DNA of 38,399 bases, from the NCBI GenBank assembly GCA_016795025.1, contig JAEUIR010000013.1, positions 1-38,399 on the forward strand. The letters are read 5' to 3'. Below the pieces are notes generated by a model that searched no databases, had not been told where the DNA came from, and saw only the letters and a list, made by a program, of their open reading frames with translations. Shown here one piece after another: positions 16,023 to 23,869 of the stretch; within the stretch, counting starts at the first letter, position 1, and every line of letters starts with the position of its first letter. The stretch comes from Phycisphaerales bacterium (GTDB lineage Bacteria; Planctomycetota; Phycisphaerae; UBA1845; Fen-1342). Made by a program: the position numbers and the translations under genes.

Positions 16023-16042
16023 ACCAAGTTGCGAAGCCCGAA

Positions 16043-19000
16043 TCAGCCGCAGCCACCGTTCACCAGGCACTCCACAAAAGGATCGATGTCAAAGTTGTCG
16101 AATCGACCGTCGCCGTTCACGTCACCATTGTTCACATCACAATCTGGATATGTGGCTGCGTAGGTAACCGGATCGGTCAGAGCCATGACGAACGGGTCGA
16201 TGTCAAAATTGTCCAGCGCGCCGTCGCAGTTCATGTCTCCGTCACAGCCCACGCCGGACAGAATCTGGCTGCCGGGGCCCTGCACGATCGTGTTGGCGTA
16301 CAGGTGCAGGCAGTTCCGGTCGAGCTTTGCGCCGGCACCCAGTTCGAGGGTGTTCACATAGAGCGCTTCGGGCGAACTCATTGGCGGAGCGTGATTGGCG
16401 ACATTATCCACCAGCCGCACATGGGCATTGGGGCCGATCACGAGCCGATCGAGTTGGAAGTTGTTGATCCAGCCGGCCGGAATGTCGCCGCGGTCCTCGC
16501 CGGCGACTTCCAGTGTCGCGAAATTGCCGGGCGCACCGCCGATCATGTTCAGCGTCGCCGGGCGTGGCGCGTCACCACGCCACCGGAATCTCGCCGGATC
16601 GGTCATTGCGTAATGCATCGACCCTAAGATGCGCAATTCGCCGCCCGGAACATGCTCCGAGCCTGCGTCGCCTACGATGATCTGGCTGGTGGCGTCAAAC
16701 TCTCCTTGTCCCAACTCGATCAGGCCGCCGGCGCCGTCGATCCACAGGCGGATTTCGCCGCTGATGTCGATCAATGAAGGCATATGCAACGTACCCGCAT
16801 TGCCGCCTGGACTGCGGTAGGCCCAGAGCAGCGCCGACGGGCCTGCGCTCGCATCGATGGTCGCGAGTGCCGGAAGATTGATCTGACTCTGGTTCTTGCT
16901 GCGAAGTGAGCGCGGGACGTTGTTCAGGACGCCGGTTCGATAAGAGGTGACCAGCGGCAGCGCAACGATCGCGTTGTTGTCGGCGAATATTTCGGCGTCA
17001 TCGAGCCCGACGACCTGCGACAGGTCGATCACGCTGGACGGGCTGTGAACCTCCAACGAGCCGCCGCTCAAATTCACCAGCGGCGCGCCAACGAATCGTC
17101 CGCCTACGCGAACGCGGATGCTGGCTCCAGGCCAGAGCTGCGCCAGGCTGGGGCAATTTACGGTCGTGACGCCCGCGCTGCCGTGGTGTGCGTGTAGCGT
17201 CACACTGCCGCTGCCGCCGGTGAGATTCGGCAGCTCGATGCGGCCGTTCGCGTCGGCCTCCAGTTCCAGCGTTCCCGTGGTGGGCCCGACAACGCTCGTC
17301 AGAGCCGGGAACGTGATCGTGCTGCCTGCGCCAAACGCCGCCATCGTCCCGGGGCCGTTGGCGGAACTGAGAATCGTCAGCGTGTGCCCGGCGTTGACGA
17401 GGAGCTCTCTCGAGGCGTCGGTGTCTGACATGCTTAGCGAGTTGATGCGTACAAGCGCTGGATCCACTGTCACGGTGTAATCGCCGGCTGGGAGAACGGC
17501 CTCATAGCTAATGGCGCCGTTGTGCGGAAATGCGTCGCCCCCGAGCAGTCCGGACCAGCAGGCCGTCGTGGACCAGTTGCCCGTCGCGCATGTCCATTGC
17601 ACGATCTGCGGGTCGCAGGCGTTGCCGATGCCGTCGCCGTCGGTGTCGGCCTGGCTGGGGTTCGGCGTATTCGGGCAATTGTCCGACGCATCGCCGATCC
17701 CGTCGCCGTCGGCGTCGGGGCCGATGACGAGGACATTGATTACAACCGCCGTAGACAGTGCGTGATTCGGTTCGACGCCCATCTTGCCGCGCACAGAAAA
17801 GTTGTACGATCCCGGTGGCAGGTTTCGCTCGGCCGCGACGCGGGTCGTGCCGGGCAGGTCGCGTGGCGTTTCGGCGTCGCGCTGGAATACCAGTTCATCG
17901 TATTTCTCCGCGTTGTTCCACTGAAGCACCACACGCGCGCCCGTGGCGTCATCGATGACCGTTGCCAATAAATTCGTTGGTGGGGCAACACCGATATCGC
18001 CATCCATCGAATTATTCGTCGTTGGCGAGCTCCCTGCGGATTCGGGCGTGATGGGATCGATCTTGATCCGCAACTTCGTCAGCGGGCCGGGGGCCTCGAA
18101 GGCGAAAGTGACGACATCCGTCTCATCAGGAAGCAGGTCGAACGTGAACGGCGCGCTGTCGAACTCGTGAAACGCGCCTTCGCTGTCCAAAGTTCCGATT
18201 CGGACCGTGACAACCTCCGCGGCGAGCGGCCACTTCCAACCTGCGTTCGTGAGCACGGCGTTGAGCGTGACCGTCTCACCCGCACTGGGGTAGCGCTCGT
18301 ACTCAAGCGACTTTACAGCGGCGTCGGGAAGCCACAAGCCGATATCCTGAAACACCAGGCCGTCGTAATCGGGCCCGCCGTCGCCGCGATCGCGAACGGT
18401 GCGGATCAATTGCGGTCCGCCGGCCGCGACGGCGAGTTCCCAGTCGCGCACCGCGTCGTCGGTCAGATCGCGCATCTCACTCCAGTTGATGTCGCCGGAT
18501 TCCTGCGGGACGCGGCCGATCGCCATCGACAGCTCGCCGTCGCCGCCGTTGCGACCCCAGCCGTCGAAGTTGCGGGCCAGCATCACGATCGTCTCGCTGT
18601 CGAGGTATACCGGTTTGGGCGTCTGGCCGTAGAATTTCCCGCTGCGCAGGTCGGGGTCGATGCGCATCTGCACCGGAGGCTGCCACACGCCGTTGCGTCG
18701 CTCGATCGCGAACACGAGGTCCTTGTTGCCCTCGCCGGCCGTGACCGGCGCGCCGTCGATGATTTTCACCTGCCGCGCCGTGCAACCGACCATCACCCGA
18801 TTGGAATCCCAGATCGCGACAGCCGGCATGCCGACGCCCTTGAGCGACACCGCGGTCGGAACCGGAGCGGGCGTACCCCACCCGCCGGCCAGCGTCCAGT
18901 TCGCTGCCATCAGGCGCCGATCGTTCGGCGTGTTGTCGTCGCCGTCGAGGTCACGCACCCAGACCAGCATCGCGGATTGACCATCCGGCGCGGCAGTCAG

Positions 19001-21070
19001 CGCCAGATCGGTGTCGAGAGCGGGCGCTGGCTCGAATAGAGCGGAGACATCGGTGAGCGGCCCCGGCCCGGTCGCCATATCCACGGTGCAGGCGACGATC
19101 GACATTCCCAGCGTATCCGGCGCGCCGGTCGTCGCATTGAACAGATTGGCGCTGCCATAGCGCACCCAGGCCACGATCGCGGCGTTCTGTCCCGGGAGTC
19201 CCGCAACCACCGGCAGACCGTCGGGGCGCAGATTGCCCGGAAGATCGTCCACCACGAACGCCGGAGGCCCCCAACCGGTCGTCGAGTTCCACTTGCAATA
19301 GACGATGTCCTTGTTCTGGAAGATGGTGTTGTAGGAGGCGGCGTCTACCGGCAGAGTGCTCTCATAGATTTCGTCGAGGCGATTCTGGGTCCAGACGGCG
19401 ATGGCGTCAGTGTTGGAGACGAATGAGACGCACGGGTCCGCCTGAGTATACAGATCAGGCGCGCCGAGAACGTGGAGCCACGGCGAATAACCGCCGCCCG
19501 TGTCGAGAGTAAAGACGGGGTCGCCGCGGAACTGCCCCGCGGTGGGCGAGTCGTCGTGCGTAAAGACCGCAATCGTCCGCGAGCCGTTGGGCGACACGGC
19601 GATGGAGGGCGTCTTGAGCCACGGCTCGATGAAAACGGGGCCGGATTCCGGGCCATACGCCGGGTTGCATCCGCCGGGCGGCTCGTGAAGGATTTCGAAC
19701 CAGTCGGTCGTGTGGCAAAAGAACGTCGCGCACACTTCTGCCTTGGCACGCAGCAGGATTTCGAAACAAACTTCGTCGGCATTGATCTCAGGCGGGCTGA
19801 CGTCGTTGAGGGTGACATCGATCGGGAACGTAAACTCGGCGTCGGCCCGCAGCGTCGCCGTCCCGCGCAGCACGCCCGCGAGAATCTTGACGGTGAGCGA
19901 ACCTTCAAGCCACGGCGAGACAATCGGGACGACGCGCAGCACGGATTCGATGTAGGGCGGACCCTGGTAGCTGAGCGTCGCGGAGGCGTCGGCGGTCACG
20001 TCGATTCCCAGGCCCATGTCCACGCTGGCGCTGACGCTGACCGGAACGGGGCCGACGGCGCCTGCCCAAAGGACACCGTCAAAGAGCTCCCACGCCCAGT
20101 CCTCCTCATACAGGTTGACATCGTCGGCGCTGACAGTCATCTGCAACTCGCCGCAATCAAAACTCGCGTTGGAGTTCGACAGATCGAGCTCTAGCCGCTC
20201 CGACGAAACCTCCTTGCCGAGGATGATCGCTTCGAACTGAGCTTGTGCAGCCTGCGGATACCAGTTGCCGTGATCCAGATTGGCGTCCAGTTGCACATTG
20301 GCGCTGACGCGGTTTTCGAATTCGCCCAGCGGCCCCAGGTCCAGCGGATGATCGAAGAGGGGGCCGGCCGGGAAGGTGACCCGCGTCATGTACATGAAAT
20401 TGTCCGACTCCCAAAGCACCTTGTAGTCGATCCAGTCGGAGCCGTCCGTCGGGCAATCATCGCGAAACAGATTGACGCACAGAGGAATCGGAATCGAAAG
20501 CGTCTCCGATTGCAGGCCGTTCGTGTCATTGGCGCGAAACTGAAATTCAACCTCCGTGCGATTGCCGACATCCTCGTACCCAGCTTCCGCGAGATACCAG
20601 CCCTCAAACGTTGACGTTACGTCGTAAGGAATTGCTGTCGCCCAACCCGCTTCCGGGTCCGCGTCGTCGTCGAGCACCAGGCGATATTCGACAGTGTCGA
20701 TCTCCGCGCCGTCGGCGGCCGTCGCCCAGACCGCGAACCACTGATGCACGGCGGGGCAGACCATGCCGTTGTTGACGGCGTACAAGTCGTCGCAGGGCAT
20801 GCGGTTGGTCAGAATCGGCGACTCGCCCATCGCCGGCCGTGTGACTTCCGGCGTGTAGACATAAGCGATGTAAATTGAGATGGGTGAACCCTGCGGCCAC
20901 CACTGGTCAAAAGGATCACCGTCACCATTCAGGATTGTGCTGTCCGAGATTTCCTCGATATTGCAGGGGACCGAGAACTGACCCCATGCACAGGTCGTGA
21001 AGGCTGCGATAATCGCGCCGAGCACGATCGAGCGACCGCGACAGAACGAGAACTGCTGGTTGCGCCGCAT
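16043..21070 (-). CDS. Very large secreted protein with CARDB-, TSP3- and dockerin-like domains
   Basis: The ATG at 21070 is preceded by GGAG at six bases and gives 1675 aa with a signal peptide ending near CAWGQ. The order is: an N-terminal beta-rich region; a central region with propeller-like strands (IAVSPNGSRTIAVF, DAIAVWTQ); a CARDB-like domain (~912-1010); an Fn3-like stretch; two thrombospondin type 3 calcium repeats (~1116-1153; DADGDGIGDASDNCP, DTDGDGIGNACD); a repetitive beta-helix-like region; and a dockerin-like NNFDID/DNFDID tail (~1608-1675). No enzymatic motif is visible. It is probably a cell-surface or matrix protein. It is transcribed alone, diverging from the dockerin gene at 21371. 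Confidence 0.8.
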   Translation of the reverse strand: MRRNQQFSFCRGRSIVLGAIIAAFTTCAWGQFSVPCNIEEISDSTILNGDGDPFDQWWPQGSPISIYIAYVYTPEVTRPAMGESPILTNRMPCDDLYAVNNGMVCPAVHQWFAVWATAADGAEIDTVEYRLVLDDDADPEAGWATAIPYDVTSTFEGWYLAEAGYEDVGNRTEVEFQFRANDTNGLQSETLSIPIPLCVNLFRDDCPTDGSDWIDYKVLWESDNFMYMTRVTFPAGPLFDHPLDLGPLGEFENRVSANVQLDANLDHGNWYPQAAQAQFEAIILGKEVSSERLELDLSNSNASFDCGELQMTVSADDVNLYEEDWAWELFDGVLWAGAVGPVPVSVSASVDMGLGIDVTADASATLSYQGPPYIESVLRVVPIVSPWLEGSLTVKILAGVLRGTATLRADAEFTFPIDVTLNDVSPPEINADEVCFEILLRAKAEVCATFFCHTTDWFEILHEPPGGCNPAYGPESGPVFIEPWLKTPSIAVSPNGSRTIAVFTHDDSPTAGQFRGDPVFTLDTGGGYSPWLHVLGAPDLYTQADPCVSFVSNTDAIAVWTQNRLDEIYESTLPVDAASYNTIFQNKDIVYCKWNSTTGWGPPAFVVDDLPGNLRPDGLPVVAGLPGQNAAIVAWVRYGSANLFNATTGAPDTLGMSIVACTVDMATGPGPLTDVSALFEPAPALDTDLALTAAPDGQSAMLVWVRDLDGDDNTPNDRRLMAANWTLAGGWGTPAPVPTAVSLKGVGMPAVAIWDSNRVMVGCTARQVKIIDGAPVTAGEGNKDLVFAIERRNGVWQPPVQMRIDPDLRSGKFYGQTPKPVYLDSETIVMLARNFDGWGRNGGDGELSMAIGRVPQESGDINWSEMRDLTDDAVRDWELAVAAGGPQLIRTVRDRGDGGPDYDGLVFQDIGLWLPDAAVKSLEYERYPSAGETVTLNAVLTNAGWKWPLAAEVVTVRIGTLDSEGAFHEFDSAPFTFDLLPDETDVVTFAFEAPGPLTKLRIKIDPITPESAGSSPTTNNSMDGDIGVAPPTNLLATVIDDATGARVVLQWNNAEKYDELVFQRDAETPRDLPGTTRVAAERNLPPGSYNFSVRGKMGVEPNHALSTAVVINVLVIGPDADGDGIGDASDNCPNTPNPSQADTDGDGIGNACDPQIVQWTCATGNWSTTACWSGLLGGDAFPHNGAISYEAVLPAGDYTVTVDPALVRINSLSMSDTDASRELLVNAGHTLTILSSANGPGTMAAFGAGSTITFPALTSVVGPTTGTLELEADANGRIELPNLTGGSGSVTLHAHHGSAGVTTVNCPSLAQLWPGASIRVRVGGRFVGAPLVNLSGGSLEVHSPSSVIDLSQVVGLDDAEIFADNNAIVALPLVTSYRTGVLNNVPRSLRSKNQSQINLPALATIDASAGPSALLWAYRSPGGNAGTLHMPSLIDISGEIRLWIDGAGGLIELGQGEFDATSQIIVGDAGSEHVPGGELRILGSMHYAMTDPARFRWRGDAPRPATLNMIGGAPGNFATLEVAGEDRGDIPAGWINNFQLDRLVIGPNAHVRLVDNVANHAPPMSSPEALYVNTLELGAGAKLDRNCLHLYANTIVQGPGSQILSGVGCDGDMNCDGALDNFDIDPFVMALTDPVTYAATYPDCDVNNGDVNGDGRFDNFDIDPFVECLVNGGCG

Positions 21071-21112
21071 GGCACTCTCCAAATTTCCTGTCAGACGTGA
21101 GCGTTTCCCTAA

Positions 21113-21207
21113 CAGCCCGTTGAGAAGCTCATTCGACCGCCGAAAAACCGCGACCCTGACAGCGCCAGGGGGATCGAAATTGACCGATCGACTTCTTCAA
21201 CGGGCTG
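21113..21207. mobile_element. 95-bp MITE-like element with terminal inverted repeats
   Basis: The left end CAGCCCGTTGAGAAG and the right end, read inverted, CAGCCCGTTGAAGAAG match over the first 11 bases and beyond with a one-base gap. The interior has a further CCCTG/CAGGG inverted pair and no coding capacity. Ends of the type CAGCCCGTTGAA are typical of insertion sequences, so this looks like a non-autonomous derivative. No clear target-site duplication was found. Confidence 0.6.
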
Positions 21208-21280
21208 CTGACGCCACTGGGCACTGTAATGCGCCGGGGGGGGACATTCAAGGAAAAAGAATCGCGGGTGGACGAGCGGT

Positions 21281-21325
21281 AGCACCATCGTACCTGCACA
21301 AATGTGTAATGAACGCCGCGATCCG
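21281..21325 (+). repeat. 45-bp repeat, copy 2
   Basis: This is the partner of 15736-15780 (42/45 identical). It ends six bases before the candidate -10 of the gene at 21371, so it may carry part of that promoter. Confidence 0.75.
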
Positions 21326-21370
21326 CGCGGTATACTCGAAGCGGCCTTCGAAACGGGAAAGGAGCGTCAC

Positions 21371-22786
21371 ATGCGTCCTCTTGTCGAGCCAATCGTCATC
21401 GGATTCGCGTTGATTTTTTCCGCACAGTTTGCCGTCGCGCAGCCGTGCCAGCCGGGCTGGGACACAACGATCGGCTCGCCGGGCATCAGCAGCGGCTACG
21501 TCGGCGCGCTGCGCGAGTGGAACGACGGGGGCGGCGACGATCTGTATGTCGGCGGCAGCTTCGACAACATCATCGGCGTTGGCGGCACGCGACTGCTCGC
21601 TCGCTGGAACCAGGAGACGAATGCGTGGTCATCCGTGGGCGGCGGAATGGGTACGGGCTTCACAAACGGCTTTGTGACGTCGATTCAGCCTTATTTCGAC
21701 GGGCAATCCGAACTGCTCGTCGTCGGCGGGTTCTTCGCTGACGCCGGCGGAACAGCCGACACGAAGAGCATCGCCGCGTGGGATGGCTCGGCATGGCGCG
21801 CGATCGGCGCGAGCTTTCCAAGCAATTCAGCAAACTCGGTCTGGTCGATGCACGTTTGGAACGGCACCGGCAATTCGCGCCTGTATATCGGCGGCGGATT
21901 CACGGTCATCAGCGGGCAAAACGGCGTCGGCGTGGCCGCGTGGGATGGCGAAGCCTGGCAACCGCTCGCGACGACCATCACCGGCTTTAGCCCCACGGTG
22001 TTCGCGCTCGCGAGCTTTGACGACGGCAGCGGCGAAAAGCTCTATGCGGCCGGCCGGTTTGACACGCTGAACGGCGTGAACGCGAGGCTGATCGCGCGCT
22101 GGAACAGCACGACGTCAACGTGGTCGGCCGTCGGCGCGGGGCTGGTGCCGAATACTTCGCTCGCCGATATTTCGGCGCTGGCTGTGTTTGACGACGGCAG
22201 CGGCTCGGCGCTATATGCGGGCGGCTATGACTTTCGCCCAAACGGCGGCACAAATGCGAGCGTCGCGAAGTGGAACGGCACGAACTGGACGCGTGTCGGG
22301 CAGCCGATCGGCGGGCGCGTGACGACGCTGCGGGTGTTCGACGACGGCGACGGCGCGAAGTTATACGCCGGCGGCACCGCCCAGCCGGGCATCCAATATT
22401 TCTCGCGGCTGGAGGGCAATTCGTGGGTGACTGTCGCGGGCGGCGTCGGCGGAAGCGGCGTGCCGCCCAGCCAGTTTCCCAGCGTTTTCGCGATGCGCGA
22501 GTGGGGCAACGCGCTGTACGTCGGTGGAAACTTCACTTTGGCGGGCGACGAATCGGCGATCGGCCTGGCCGCGTATGCGGGTTGTCCGACGCTCTTGATC
22601 GGCGATTTGAATTGTGACGGGCTGGTGAATAACTTTGACATCACGCCGTTTGTATTGGCGCTCAGCGACGCGGCCGCATACGAGGCCGAGTTTCCCGATT
22701 GCGATCGAGCGGCGGCGGATGTGAACGGCGACGGATTGATCAATAACTTCGACATCGACGCGTTTGTAGCGCTGATCGGCGGATAG
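21371..22786 (+). CDS. Secreted repeat (propeller-like) protein with dockerin-like tail
   Basis: The ATG at 21371 has AAAGGAG just upstream and gives 471 aa with a signal peptide (FAVAQ near residue 24). The body is made of ~50-residue repeats of the form LYVGGxF...ARWN...WSxVG (for example LYVGGSFDNI, LYIGGGFTVI, LYAAGRFDTL, LYAGGYDFRP), which suggests a kelch- or delta-60-like beta-propeller. The last ~60 residues are the dockerin-like module (NNFDITPF, NNFDIDAF), ending IGG. No catalytic residues are recognisable, so a binding or structural extracellular role is likely. It is divergent from the 1675-aa dockerin protein. Confidence 0.8.
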   Translation: MRPLVEPIVIGFALIFSAQFAVAQPCQPGWDTTIGSPGISSGYVGALREWNDGGGDDLYVGGSFDNIIGVGGTRLLARWNQETNAWSSVGGGMGTGFTNGFVTSIQPYFDGQSELLVVGGFFADAGGTADTKSIAAWDGSAWRAIGASFPSNSANSVWSMHVWNGTGNSRLYIGGGFTVISGQNGVGVAAWDGEAWQPLATTITGFSPTVFALASFDDGSGEKLYAAGRFDTLNGVNARLIARWNSTTSTWSAVGAGLVPNTSLADISALAVFDDGSGSALYAGGYDFRPNGGTNASVAKWNGTNWTRVGQPIGGRVTTLRVFDDGDGAKLYAGGTAQPGIQYFSRLEGNSWVTVAGGVGGSGVPPSQFPSVFAMREWGNALYVGGNFTLAGDESAIGLAAYAGCPTLLIGDLNCDGLVNNFDITPFVLALSDAAAYEAEFPDCDRAAADVNGDGLINNFDIDAFVALIGG

Positions 22787-22853
22787 CACAGCGTGCGCTT
22801 GGCGCAGCATCGGCCGTGTGCCTCAGGCGGATTGACGAACGGACTCGCACTGC

Positions 22854-23738
22854 GTGGATCGATGGCTGATCACCGGAGCGTCAGGCTTGCTCGGTGCGCA
22901 CGTTCTACGCGCGCTGCGCCGCGCGCGGCCGGATGCCCACATACACACATGGACCGGGCGCGCGGCCGCGCCGATCGCCCCGGGTGTTCTCGCTGCCGTT
23001 GTTGATTTGATCACGCCGGATTCGATCGTAGCGTCCGTGCGGACGATTCGACCGAATTATGTCATTCACACCGCAGCCATGACCGCCGTCTCAGACGCAT
23101 TCGCCCGGCCGGACCACGCGATGCGCGTCAATCGCGATGCGACGGCCGTATTGGCCGAAGTCACGGACGCATGCGGCGGGCGCTTGTTGTACACATCGAC
23201 CGACATGGTGTTCGACGGCGATGCCGCGCCGTATTCCGAATCATCGTCGCCGCGGCCGGTGAGCCAATATGGCCGCAGCAAGCTGGCGGGCGAACAGGCG
23301 GCGCTCTCGATTCGCGATTCGCTTGTTGTGCGAATTCCGCTGTTATACGGATTGCCCGTTTCGCCGCGCGCCAGCACGTTTGCAGCGCAGATTGCGGCCT
23401 TGCAACGTGGCGAGGCGCTGCGGCTCTTCGTTGACGAGTTTCGAACGCCGATCTGGGTCGAGGACGCTGCGCGGGCGCTGGTCGCGCTGGCGCTGGCGGA
23501 TGTTACGGGCTTGATTCACACCGCCGGGCCGGAGCGGCTGTCGCGATTCGAGTTGATTCAGCAAGCGGCCCATGCGCTGCGCGTCGATGCGCCGCGATTG
23601 GAGGCCGTGTCGCGTCTGTCGATTATCGCTGCCGAGCCGCGCCCCGCCGATTTGTCGCTCGACGGCCGGCGATTTGTGCGGGGCTTTCCGGAATGCGCCC
23701 CGCGTCCGCTGAGCGCGGCTGTGTTTGAAATTACATAG
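22854..23738 (+). CDS. dTDP-4-dehydrorhamnose reductase-like (RmlD family) sugar reductase
   Basis: The 294-aa protein begins at a GTG and has the short-chain dehydrogenase fold: GASGLLGAH nucleotide-binding loop at residues 8-16, the STDMVFDG segment, and YGRSK with the catalytic Tyr-x3-Lys. Length and motifs fit RmlD/RfbD-like reductases, which complete dTDP-L-rhamnose synthesis by NAD(P)H reduction. A related NDP-sugar epimerase is possible, because no rmlA/B/C genes are nearby. It lies 68 bp after the dockerin gene and converges on the exopolysaccharide operon, for which it could supply a sugar precursor. No clear Shine-Dalgarno is present, so the start is uncertain. Confidence 0.75.
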   Translation: MDRWLITGASGLLGAHVLRALRRARPDAHIHTWTGRAAAPIAPGVLAAVVDLITPDSIVASVRTIRPNYVIHTAAMTAVSDAFARPDHAMRVNRDATAVLAEVTDACGGRLLYTSTDMVFDGDAAPYSESSSPRPVSQYGRSKLAGEQAALSIRDSLVVRIPLLYGLPVSPRASTFAAQIAALQRGEALRLFVDEFRTPIWVEDAARALVALALADVTGLIHTAGPERLSRFELIQQAAHALRVDAPRLEAVSRLSIIAAEPRPADLSLDGRRFVRGFPECAPRPLSAAVFEIT

Positions 23739-23809
23739 CGATGCGGTTCGCGGGCCGTCTTGCGCGTCGCCTCAGCGCGGCTGACAAAACGCTTTGTCTC
23801 AATTCGAAT

Positions 23810-23840
23810 CGACCGCTCCCTTACGGTCGCGGCTCTGATC
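23810..23840 (+). repeat. REP-like hairpin repeat, copy 2
   Basis: It has the same CGACCG...CGGTCGCGGCTCTGATC layout as 40-70, with a stem around CTCCCTTA. It lies between the convergent ends of the reductase and tyrosine kinase genes, where it may also act as a transcript-end hairpin for either strand. Confidence 0.65.
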
Positions 23841-23869
23841 AGATGCAACGTACCAGAATCGAAAACCCT

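Larger units (their letters stand above)
15560..16042. other. Intergenic region with duplicated fragments and a terminator
   Basis: These 483 bp contain no credible gene. They hold a 45-bp repeat shared with 21281-21325, a detached copy of the isomerase gene's 3' end (15775-15863), a perfect 14-bp palindrome GCGTGGCGCCACGC (15970-15983) and a strong hairpin (15999-16022). The two repeats join at a shared GATCCG, suggesting a recombination junction. Confidence 0.6.
21071..21370. other. Divergent upstream region with MITE and repeat
   Basis: These 300 bp separate two divergently transcribed dockerin-protein genes. They contain the MITE-like element (21113-21207), a run of eight G (21234-21241), the second copy of the 45-bp repeat (21281-21325) and a TATACT hexamer at 21331-21336 that could be the -10 of the plus-strand gene, without a good -35. 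No gene is seen. Confidence 0.55.

Noticed and set aside
15692-16027. Minus-strand 111-aa frame
   Set aside because: It crosses three repeat fragments and has no domain; the RGVHYTF segment it shares with 21129-21392 is just the 45-bp repeat read antisense.
17613-17720. Possible repeat-rich non-coding DNA (GCCGTCGCCGTCGG runs)
   Set aside because: These are codons for the DxDGDGxGD thrombospondin type 3 repeats of the 1675-aa protein.
18167-19039. 290-aa plus-strand frame
   Set aside because: Antisense to the 1675-aa secreted protein, which has signal peptide, calcium repeats and dockerin-like tail in its own frame.
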